The position numbers were made by a program, and so were the translations under genes. Shown here one piece after another: positions 6,392 through 12,151 of a DNA stretch of 15,346 bases (position 1 is its first letter; the number at the start of each line of letters is the position of its first letter). The stretch spans positions 1-15,346 of the forward strand of contig JAEPNS010000036.1 of the NCBI GenBank assembly GCA_017643325.1, given 5' to 3'. Below the pieces are notes generated by a model. The model was given only the letters and a program-made list of their open reading frames with translations. It was not told the DNA's origin and ran no database searches. The stretch comes from Alphaproteobacteria bacterium. GTDB taxonomy: Bacteria > Pseudomonadota > Alphaproteobacteria > UBA6615.

Positions 6392-7543
6392 CTAGCCGCT
6401 GCGTTCCGTATCGGAAACGCCGCCGGCCGCGGCATCCCACTCCGCGAGAACCGACGCGTCGGTTTCGGTTTCCCGGGCCGCTTCGGCCAGACGCGCGAAC
6501 TCGGATGGGTCGGTGAGCCGTGACAGCGCCCACACCGCGGCGCCGCGCACGAGCGATGACGCGTCGTCGAGGCGTTCGCGCGCCGCCTCGAGCGTGCCGT
6601 CTCCCCCGACATTGCCGATCGCGACCAGAACGTTGCGCACGAACCGGTCGCGCCCGATGCGCTTGATCGCCGTTTTCGAGAAGAAACTCCGGAACGCCGC
6701 ATCGTCGAGACGCGAGAGTTCGGCCAGCGACGGCGCGGCCAGTTCCGGTCTGGCGCGCAGCTCTGCAACCGGCACCGCGTGCGCGAACTTGTTCCAGGGG
6801 CAGACCGCGAGGCAATCGTCGCAGCCGTAGATCCGGTTGCCGATCAGGGGGCGCAGGTCCCGGTCGATGGGGCCCTTGTGCTCGATCGTCAGGTAGGAAA
6901 TGCAGCGCCGTGCGTCGATCCGGTAGGGCGCGGGAAAGGCGTCCGTGGGGCAGGCGTCGAGGCATCGGCGGCAGCGGCCGCAATGGTCGGTGTCCGCCGC
7001 TTCGGGCTCCAGCTCGAGCGTTGTGAACACCTCGCCGAGGAACAGCCACGAGCCGTGCGTGCGCGAAACGAGGTTCGTGTGCTTGCCCTGCCAGCCGAGC
7101 CCCGCGCGCTGGGCGACCGGCTTTTCCATGACGGGTGCCGTGTCCACGAACACCTTCACATCGCCGGGAAAGGTCTCGCAGATCCATCGCCCGAGTGCCT
7201 TGAGGCGCTTCTTGACCACGTCGTGATAGTCGCGACCGCGCGAATACACCGACACATGCCCGATTCCGGATGCATCGAGGCTGTCGAGCGCGCCGTCCCC
7301 GGGCGCGTAGGACATGGCCAGCGCAACGACGGAGCGGGCTTCGGGCCAGAGCGCCGCGGGTTGCCGGCGGCGGTCCGCCTTCGCCGCCATCCAGCCCATT
7401 TCCCCGTGGAGGCCTGCCTCGAGAAATGCGCGCAGGCCGTCCTGCACATCTTCGTCGAGTGTGACCGGCGCGAAGCCGACCGCATCGAAGCCGAGTTCGC
7501 GCGCCTTGTCGCGAATGCGTGCGCGGATGTCAGCCCCGGTCAT
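6392..7543 (-). CDS. queG: Epoxyqueuosine reductase
   Basis: A 383-residue iron-sulfur, cobalamin-dependent enzyme that reduces epoxyqueuosine to queuosine in tRNA anticodons (Asp, Asn, His, Tyr), the last step of the pathway. The N-terminal domain includes GEMGWMA, the catalytic-type VFVDTAPVMEK (Asp134) and GLGWQGKHTNLVSRTHGSWLF split over two strands. Two 4Fe-4S sites follow: CGRCRRCLDACP (C188, C191, C194, C198) and CDDCLAVCPW (C241, C244, C248), with C214 completing the set. The C-terminal part (about 270-370) is HEAT-repeat-like (ARERLDDASSLVRGAAVWAL), as in full-length QueG proteins. It sits 6 bp after queF and downstream of queA, giving a queA-queF-queG order. It needs B12, as does MetH encoded at the start of the window. 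Confidence 0.95.
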   Translation of the reverse strand: MTGADIRARIRDKARELGFDAVGFAPVTLDEDVQDGLRAFLEAGLHGEMGWMAAKADRRRQPAALWPEARSVVALAMSYAPGDGALDSLDASGIGHVSVYSRGRDYHDVVKKRLKALGRWICETFPGDVKVFVDTAPVMEKPVAQRAGLGWQGKHTNLVSRTHGSWLFLGEVFTTLELEPEAADTDHCGRCRRCLDACPTDAFPAPYRIDARRCISYLTIEHKGPIDRDLRPLIGNRIYGCDDCLAVCPWNKFAHAVPVAELRARPELAAPSLAELSRLDDAAFRSFFSKTAIKRIGRDRFVRNVLVAIGNVGGDGTLEAARERLDDASSLVRGAAVWALSRLTDPSEFARLAEAARETETDASVLAEWDAAAGGVSDTERSG

Positions 7544-7549
7544 CGGGCG

Positions 7550-8014
7550 TCAGCCGCGTCCCCGGTACGGCGGCACGCCCTGGTCCGGCACCCAGACACC
7601 CGCCGGCGGCTCGCCGGACTGGTAGAAGACATCGATGGGAATGCCGCCGCGCGGGTACCAGTACCCGCCGATGCGGATCCATTTGGGATCGAGTTCACGC
7701 TCGAGCCGGTTGGCAATCTCCACGGTGCAGGCCTCGTGGAAGGCGCCGTGGTTCCGGAAGGACCCCAGGTAGAGCTTGAGCGACTTGCTCTCGACGATCC
7801 ATTCGCCCGGCACATAGTCGATCACGAGGTGGGCAAAATCGGGCTGACCGGTGACCGGGCACAGCGACGTGAATTCAGGGGCTGCGAAGCGGATCAGGTA
7901 GTCGCTGCCGGGCTTCGGGTTGGCGACGCGCTCCAGCACCGCCTCCTCCGGCGAGGCCGGAAGCTCGGTGTTGCCGCCAAGCTGGTTCAGACCCTCATAG
8001 ATGTCGTCAGTCAT
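7550..8014 (-). CDS. queF: NADPH-dependent 7-cyano-7-deazaguanine reductase
   Basis: A 154-residue single-domain (YkvM-type) QueF. It reduces the nitrile of preQ0 to the aminomethyl group of preQ1 using NADPH. The thioimide-forming Cys52 is seen in FTSLCPVTGQPDF, with Asp59 next to it, and the QueF family motif ESKSLKLYL is at residues 75-83, followed by the HE pair (93-94) in FHEAC that contacts substrate. GGYWYPRGGIPIDVF near the end is also typical. The start MTDDIYEGLNQLG is chosen because the frame upstream runs into the end of queA. An AAGGA lies 11 nt before this ATG. The gap to queA is 44 bp and to queG 6 bp, so the three are likely one transcript. Confidence 0.95.
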   Translation of the reverse strand: MTDDIYEGLNQLGGNTELPASPEEAVLERVANPKPGSDYLIRFAAPEFTSLCPVTGQPDFAHLVIDYVPGEWIVESKSLKLYLGSFRNHGAFHEACTVEIANRLERELDPKWIRIGGYWYPRGGIPIDVFYQSGEPPAGVWVPDQGVPPYRGRG

Positions 8015-8058
8015 GGGCACGATAATCCTTGTTCCCGGTGCATTTTCCCACAAACCGC

Positions 8059-9084
8059 CTAGCCGCGCGCGAGGAGCGTGGCGTCGCCATAGGAGAAGAA
8101 GCGATATTTCCCGGCCACGGCGTGGGCGTAGGCCGCCTTCATTCGCTCCATGCCGGCGAACGCGCACACCAGCATGAACAGGGTCGACTTCGGCAGGTGG
8201 AAGTTTGTCAGAAGCTGGTCCACGACACGGAACTCGAAACCTGGCGTGATGAACAGCTCGGTGTCGCCGCGAAAGGCGGTCAGCGTGCCGCCCGAGGCCG
8301 CAGCAGATTCCAGTAGGCGGAGCGGTGTCGTGCCAACGGACACGACGGCCCGCCCCTCGGACCGGGCCGCGAGAATCGTGCGAGCCGCCTCTTCGGAAAT
8401 CTCGCCATACTCGGAATGCATCCTGTGGTCATGAACGTCTTCTGCGGTTACCGGCAGAAAGGTGCCGGCACCCACATGCAGCGTCAGCGACACGAAGGAG
8501 ACGCCCGCCGCCTCGATCCGCGACACCAGGTCGGGCGTGAAATGCAGGCCAGCCGTCGGGGCCGCCACAGCGCCTTCGCGCGCGGCGAACATGGTCTGGT
8601 AGTCGTGCGTATCCCGCTCGTCGGCATGATCGGGGCGCTTGATGTAGGGCGGCAGCGGGGCGGCGCCGTGGGCAATCAGCGCATCGCGGAATTCCCCCGG
8701 CCCGAGGGCGAAGCGCAGTCGGACCTCGGGCCCGTCGCGCGAGACGACCTCCGCCTCAAAGCCCGCGCCGAAGACCACGGCATCGCCGGGCCGCAGGCGC
8801 TTCGCCGGCTTCGCGAAGGCCAGCCATTCACCACCGCCCTCGTCCTTGTGGAGAGTCACGCCGACCTTTGCGCCGTCCCGCGTACCGGCCAGTTGTGCGG
8901 GGATGACGCGTGTGTCGTTGACCACGAGCAGGCTCCCCGGCTCCAGGATGTCCGGCAGGTCCCGGACGACCCGGTCCGCCAGTCCGTCGCGCACATCCAG
9001 CAGCCGCGCTGCGTCGCGCGGTTCAGCCGGGCGCTGGGCAATCAGCTCCTGGGGCAGGTCGAAATCGAAATCGGATGTCTTCAT
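8059..9084 (-). CDS. queA: tRNA preQ1(34) S-adenosylmethionine ribosyltransferase-isomerase
   Basis: A 341-residue protein of normal QueA length. It transfers and rearranges the ribosyl group of SAM onto preQ1 at tRNA position 34, giving epoxyqueuosine. Conserved stretches run from the first residues to the last: MKTSDFDFDLPQELIAQRPA, LLVVNDTRVIPAQL, PLPPYIKRP, DHDYQTMFA-type HDYQTMFAAREGAVAAPTAG, LHFTPDLV, LTLHVGAGTFLPV, HRMHSEYGEI, VGTTPLRLLES, NTELFITPGF-type DTELFITPGFEFRVVD and LLTNFHLPKSTLFMLVCAFAG, ending in YRFFSYGDATLL. It is the first gene of the minus-strand queuosine block and diverges from yhhQ with a 96-bp shared control region. In many alphaproteobacteria queA is next to tgt; here it is followed by queF and queG instead. 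Confidence 0.97.
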   Translation of the reverse strand: MKTSDFDFDLPQELIAQRPAEPRDAARLLDVRDGLADRVVRDLPDILEPGSLLVVNDTRVIPAQLAGTRDGAKVGVTLHKDEGGGEWLAFAKPAKRLRPGDAVVFGAGFEAEVVSRDGPEVRLRFALGPGEFRDALIAHGAAPLPPYIKRPDHADERDTHDYQTMFAAREGAVAAPTAGLHFTPDLVSRIEAAGVSFVSLTLHVGAGTFLPVTAEDVHDHRMHSEYGEISEEAARTILAARSEGRAVVSVGTTPLRLLESAAASGGTLTAFRGDTELFITPGFEFRVVDQLLTNFHLPKSTLFMLVCAFAGMERMKAAYAHAVAGKYRFFSYGDATLLARG

Positions 9085-9114
9085 CCCGGATCGCCCACAA
9101 ACATCAGGGTCGAT

Positions 9115-9139
9115 TGACAGCGGCGGCGCAGGGCTGTCA
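9115..9139. promoter_or_regulatory. Inverted repeat between queA and yhhQ
   Basis: A perfect 7-bp inverted repeat, TGACAGC (9115-9121) and GCTGTCA (9133-9139), with 11 bp between. Arm centres are 18 bp apart. It ends 10 bp before the TATAAT box of yhhQ and lies in the divergent gap, so a dimeric regulator bound here could act on both queA and yhhQ. An RNA hairpin is the other option but has no T-tract. No known operator is matched. Confidence 0.45.
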
Positions 9140-9149
9140 TTAGCCTGCC

Positions 9150-9155
9150 TATAAT
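9150..9155 (+). promoter_or_regulatory. Predicted -10 box of yhhQ
   Basis: A perfect TATAAT lies 25 bp before the yhhQ ATG. No good -35 is found at 16-18 bp. The nearest TTGACA (9114-9119) is 30 bp away, too far to pair. Absence of a -35 next to an inverted repeat suggests an activator-dependent promoter, which is inference. Confidence 0.45.
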
Positions 9156-9180
9156 TTCATCAGCTTTCTTCGAACCGATC

Positions 9181-9864
9181 ATGACCGGTCTCACCACCCG
9201 ATTTCTCGTCATCGCCGTCCTGTTCGTCACCTGCCTGATCGTGTCGAACATCACTGCCGTGAAACTGATCGACGTCGCCGGCTTCATCATCCCGGGCGCG
9301 ATCGTGATATTCCCGATCAGTTACATCATCGGCGATGTTCTGACCGAAGTTTACGGCTTCGCCAAGGCCCGCACGGTGATTTGGCTCGGTTTCGGCGCAA
9401 ACCTTTTCGCGGTGGCCACCTTCGCGCTCGTCGGGGTATTGCCGGCGGCGGGGTTCTGGGACGGCGGCGAGGCCTACGAGGCGATCCTCGGCGCGACCCC
9501 GCGGATCCTCGCGGCCTCGTTCGCCGCCTACCTGATCGGCGAGTTCGCAAACTCCTATATCCTGGCGCGCCTGAAGGTGGCGATGGAGGGTCGGCACCTC
9601 TGGGTCCGGACCATCGGGTCCTCGGTCGTCGGGCAGACGCTCGATTCCGTGGTTTTCATCTCCATCGCCTTCGGCGGCGTGTTTCCGAACAAGGTTCTGG
9701 TCTCGCTTGTCCTGACCCAGATCGTGTTCAAGCTGGGTTACGAGATTTTCGCGACACCGGTAACCTACGCCGTGGTCAACTGGCTGAAAAAAACCGAAGG
9801 CATGGATCATTTCGACCGCACGACGCGTTTTAATCCTCTGAGCTTCAACCGATCGTCCGACTGA
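9181..9864 (+). CDS. yhhQ: Queuosine precursor transporter (YhhQ/VUT family)
   Basis: A 227-residue integral membrane protein. About six membrane segments can be read: residues 6-28 (FLVIAVLFVTCLIVSNITAV), 34-55, 64-90, 105-125, 140-165 and 170-195. Family marks are the LIVSNITAVKLI start, FPISYIIGDVLTEVYGF after TM2, LIGEFANSYILARLK and the GSSVVGQTLDSVVFISIAF segment. E. coli YhhQ is known to import the queuosine precursors preQ0 and preQ1. The gene diverges from queA, the first of three queuosine genes, which supports the same role here. No clear SD lies before the ATG. Its TGA overlaps the next gene's ATG (TGATG), so the two are translationally coupled. Confidence 0.92.
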   Translation: MTGLTTRFLVIAVLFVTCLIVSNITAVKLIDVAGFIIPGAIVIFPISYIIGDVLTEVYGFAKARTVIWLGFGANLFAVATFALVGVLPAAGFWDGGEAYEAILGATPRILAASFAAYLIGEFANSYILARLKVAMEGRHLWVRTIGSSVVGQTLDSVVFISIAFGGVFPNKVLVSLVLTQIVFKLGYEIFATPVTYAVVNWLKKTEGMDHFDRTTRFNPLSFNRSSD

Positions 9865-10874
9865 TGCGCCTCACTCCGCCTCTCGCCATCCTCCTGCTCG
9901 CGGCGCTGTCCTCCGCGCCCCCGGCCATCGGCGACACGGACGGCGACACCTACACCTTCCAGATCGAGAACGACCGCATCGCCAACACCGACCGGCACTA
10001 CACGAGCGGTTTCCGCCTGTCCTGGGTCTCGGAGGCCGTCGATTCCGATCCCCAGTGGGCGCGCGAGATCCTCGAGACCATCTATCCGCTGGCGGACCTC
10101 CGCAGGGGCCGGATCGGCGCCTCTTTCGGCCAGAGCCTGTTCACGCCGGAAGACACGAATGCGCGCACCGTGGTGCAGGACGACCGGCCCTACGCCGGCT
10201 GGCTCTACGGCGGCATCTCCCTGCACGCACAGACGGCGGATGTCGGGAACAATATCATTCGCGACAGGCTGGACACCGTCGAACTCGACATCGGAATCAT
10301 CGGTCCCTACGCCTTTGGCGAGGAAGTGCAGAACGGCGTTCACGAGCTTATCAACGTCGCCAAGTCGAAGGGGTGGGACAACCAGCTCGACACGGAACCG
10401 GGCGTCATGCTCATCGGCGAGCGGCGCTGGCGCACGCGGCCCCTGCGTCCGTTCGGCCTGGAACTCGACCTGATCCCCAGCGGCGGCGGCAGCCTCGGCA
10501 ACGTGATGACCTTCGCCAGCGCAGGCGCGATGCTGCGGCTCGGCGAGAACATCGATTTCGACTTCGGACCCCCGCTCATCCAGCCGTCCCTCAGCGGCCT
10601 CGCCGCCGTCGACAACGACGGGGGCTTTGGCTGGTACGTGTTCGCGGGCGGACAGGGACGCGCGGTGGCGCGCAACATCTTTCTCGACGGCAACACCTTC
10701 TCCGACAGCCACAGCGTCGACAAGAAGACGTTCGTCGGGGACTTCCAGTTCGGCGTGGCCGTCGTCTACGAGGGCGTGCGTCTGTCGCTGACTCAGGTGT
10801 TTCGCACGCGCGAATTCGAGCGCCAGCGCCAGGCCGATAGGTTCGGCGCCCTGACCCTCTCGGCGCGGTTCTAG
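9864..10874 (+). CDS. LpxR-like outer-membrane lipid A deacylase family protein (DUF2219)
   Basis: A 336-residue protein with a signal peptide (MRLTPPLAILLLAALSSAPP, cleavage near residue 23) and an aromatic C-terminus (LSARF), as expected of an outer-membrane beta-barrel. The family signature is present: ENDRIANTDRHYTSGFRLSW (35-54), with Asn36 and Asp37, then DDRPYAGWLYGG (106-117), and QNGVH (Gln156, His160). These match in order and spacing the Asn-Asp and Gln-x3-His active-site residues described for Salmonella LpxR, which removes the 3'-acyloxyacyl group of lipid A. Whether this protein acts on lipid A is inferred; many DUF2219 members are untested. The ATG overlaps the yhhQ stop by one base. 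Pairing with a queuosine-precursor transporter has no obvious functional reason. Confidence 0.82.
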   Translation: MRLTPPLAILLLAALSSAPPAIGDTDGDTYTFQIENDRIANTDRHYTSGFRLSWVSEAVDSDPQWAREILETIYPLADLRRGRIGASFGQSLFTPEDTNARTVVQDDRPYAGWLYGGISLHAQTADVGNNIIRDRLDTVELDIGIIGPYAFGEEVQNGVHELINVAKSKGWDNQLDTEPGVMLIGERRWRTRPLRPFGLELDLIPSGGGSLGNVMTFASAGAMLRLGENIDFDFGPPLIQPSLSGLAAVDNDGGFGWYVFAGGQGRAVARNIFLDGNTFSDSHSVDKKTFVGDFQFGVAVVYEGVRLSLTQVFRTREFERQRQADRFGALTLSARF

Positions 10875-10883
10875 ACAGCCTCC

Positions 10884-10918
10884 CTTTCATGCCGCCACCG
10901 GCGTGCTAGTCTCACGCC
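10884..10918 (+). promoter_or_regulatory. Possible promoter with dyad before the PEBP-family gene
   Basis: TAGTCT (10907-10912), preceded by TGC, resembles the -10 seen before many alphaproteobacterial genes; CTTTCA (10884-10889) is a 3-of-6 match to -35 at 17 bp. A perfect GGCGTG-N7-CACGCC dyad (10900-10918) is centred on the -10 and could be an operator or a small hairpin. Support is weak. Confidence 0.3.
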
Positions 10919-10941
10919 ACGCTCAACAAACGGAGGCGCAG

Positions 10942-11574
10942 ATGGCCGATCTCGACGTGACCGTCGAAGGTATATCCGAGGGACAACGCATCCCGGAGGA
11001 GTTTGCCTTCGGCATCCGCACGGACGACGAGCCGTTCACGTTCGGACCGAACGTCAGCCCGGCGATCAGCTGGAATGCCGGGCCCGACGGCACGAAATCC
11101 TACGCGATCATCATGCACGACCGCAGCGTCCCGACTGTCTTCGACGACGCCAACCAGGAGGGACGCACGATCCCGGCCGACCTGGCACGCATGGATTTCA
11201 TGCACTGGATCCTCCTCGACATTCCGGTCACCACGACGAGCCTGCCGAAGGGGGCGGAATCCGACGGCGTCGTGCCCAAGGGCAAGGACACCGGACCGTC
11301 CGAACACGGCATTCGCGGCGCCAATGACTTCGGGATGTTCATGGCCGACAACCCGGACATGGCGGGTGACTACGGCGGCTACGACGGACCGGCCCCGCCC
11401 TGGAACGACGAGCTGATGCACGAGTACGTGTTCACCGTCTTTGCGCTCGACGTCGAATCGCTCGGTCTCGACGGCGTGTTCAGCGGGCAGGACGCACGTT
11501 CCGCCATGGAAGGCCACGTGCTCGCGCAGGGCTCGGTGATGGGCACCTATACGCTGAATCCCGCACTGGGCTAA
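10942..11574 (+). CDS. YbhB/YbcL-type phosphatidylethanolamine-binding-like (PEBP) protein
   Basis: A 210-residue cytoplasmic protein (no signal peptide). PEBP-fold features in order: FTFGPNVSPAISWNAGP (33-48), SYAIIMHDRSVP (53-64, corresponding to the DPDAP loop), MHWILLDIP (87-95), GDYGGYDGPAPPWND (142-156) and HEYVFTVFALD (160-170). These line the small anion-binding pocket. The bacterial YbhB/YbcL group is named after the Raf kinase inhibitor family, but no enzymatic role is established. It is longer than the roughly 160-180 residues of typical YbhB proteins; the extra material lies mainly in residues 64-85 and 126-142. The start is set by GGAGG 5 nt before ATG 10942; an upstream GTG in the same frame lacks family sequence. 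A strong terminator follows directly. Confidence 0.9.
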   Translation: MADLDVTVEGISEGQRIPEEFAFGIRTDDEPFTFGPNVSPAISWNAGPDGTKSYAIIMHDRSVPTVFDDANQEGRTIPADLARMDFMHWILLDIPVTTTSLPKGAESDGVVPKGKDTGPSEHGIRGANDFGMFMADNPDMAGDYGGYDGPAPPWNDELMHEYVFTVFALDVESLGLDGVFSGQDARSAMEGHVLAQGSVMGTYTLNPALG

Positions 11575-11600
11575 CGCTCGGCGCAATCGACGACGTTCGA

Positions 11601-11629
11601 CGGCGGCCCGGCGGGCCGCCGTTTCTTTT
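11601..11629 (+). terminator. Intrinsic terminator after the PEBP-family gene
   Basis: A 9-bp perfect GC stem (CGGCGGCCC, loop GGC, GGGCCGCCG) is followed by TTTCTTTT. It starts 27 bp after the stop codon and separates this gene from the 85-residue gene that follows. Confidence 0.9.
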
Positions 11630-11637
11630 CGGGCCTT

Positions 11638-11655
11638 GTGACGCCCGTCACTTCG
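11638..11655 (+). promoter_or_regulatory. CRP-like dyad before the 85-residue gene
   Basis: GTGACGCCCGTCACTTCG: GTGAC-N4-GTCAC, which also reads as TGTGA-N6-TCAC, close to the CRP-type pattern. It starts 75 bp before the ATG. The same 18-base pattern, with differences only inside N4, occurs 76 bp before the RTX gene. A TA-starting -10-like hexamer (TAACAA, 11674-11679) lies 29.5 bp from the dyad centre, the distance of a class II activator. The cognate factor is unknown. Confidence 0.6.
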
Positions 11656-11712
11656 CGCCGTTCCCGCAACGGGTAACAAGATGTTCCCCGAGCAGCCAAG
11701 GAACGCGCGAAC

Positions 11713-11970
11713 ATGGGTGAGAACGAAAGCCTCGAACTCTGCGACCGCCTCAGCCGGTCCCTCACCCGCGCACGGCTCATGCCGTACGATGTGAAGATCG
11801 AACAGCGCCTCGACCATTTGGACGAGGCCCTGGAGAACTGCCGGGACCTTCTCGCGGCGTTGGAAGACTGCAAAACAGACACGGCGCGAAATTTCGGGAC
11901 GCCGGTCGATGGCCATGCCGCCGACAACGTGATTCCGTTTCCGGGCCCGGCGCGGCACCGGGACGACTGA
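11713..11970 (+). CDS. Small protein of unknown function (85 residues)
   Basis: I do not recognise this protein. It starts MGENESLELCDRLSRSLTRA, has no signal peptide or membrane segment, and is mostly predicted helix up to residue 55, with an amphipathic heptad-like stretch (VKIEQRLDHLDEALENCRDLLAALEDC) that could form a coiled coil. Three cysteines occur (C10, C43, C53). The tail is polar and probably loose (DNVIPFPGPARHRDD). AAGGAA lies 9 nt before the ATG. It stands alone between a terminator and the RTX gene's own control region, and it shares that region's dyad motif at the same distance, so common regulation with the RTX gene is suggested. That a promoter-like dyad and SD precede it at sensible spacing supports a real gene. 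The minus-strand frames here are overlap artefacts. Confidence 0.65.
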   Translation: MGENESLELCDRLSRSLTRARLMPYDVKIEQRLDHLDEALENCRDLLAALEDCKTDTARNFGTPVDGHAADNVIPFPGPARHRDD

Positions 11971-12011
11971 AACCCCGAACCCCCCGCCCATTCCGACACC
12001 GAACTGCGCGA

Positions 12012-12028
12012 GCGCCGGTCACCGGCGC
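12012..12028. other. GC hairpin between the small gene and the RTX gene
   Basis: A perfect 7-bp stem with a 3-base loop (GCGCCGG-TCA-CCGGCGC) lies 41 bp after the 85-residue gene. There is no T-run on either side, so it is not a classical intrinsic terminator. It could still slow polymerase or protect the transcript end. Confidence 0.35.
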
Positions 12029-12075
12029 CGCGAAACCGTGCGCGGCTGCATCCGGACAGAACTCAAACGCTCCAA

Positions 12076-12093
12076 GTGACACCGGTCACTTCG
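12076..12093 (+). promoter_or_regulatory. CRP-like dyad before the RTX gene
   Basis: GTGACACCGGTCACTTCG, flanked so that AAGTGA-N6-TCACTT is fully symmetric. It starts 76 bp before the ATG and matches the dyad before the 85-residue gene over all positions except part of the N4 core. No good -35/-10 pair is visible downstream; a TA at 12112-12113 aligns with the -10-like TA of the other promoter. An activator-dependent promoter is inferred. Confidence 0.6.
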
Positions 12094-12151
12094 GCAAGAC
12101 CTTTCCGGGTCTACCTCTGGGCCCTACGGAAGCAAACCACCGGAGTACACC

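Noticed and set aside
9085..9180. A preQ1 riboswitch before queA or yhhQ
   Set aside because: The small stem-loop and A-rich tail of preQ1 riboswitches were not found on either strand. The only structure is the TGACAGC inverted repeat.
10912..11991. A 359-codon minus-strand open frame covering the PEBP gene and the 85-residue gene
   Set aside because: It runs through a strong plus-strand terminator and the PEBP gene, and no domain is recognisable.
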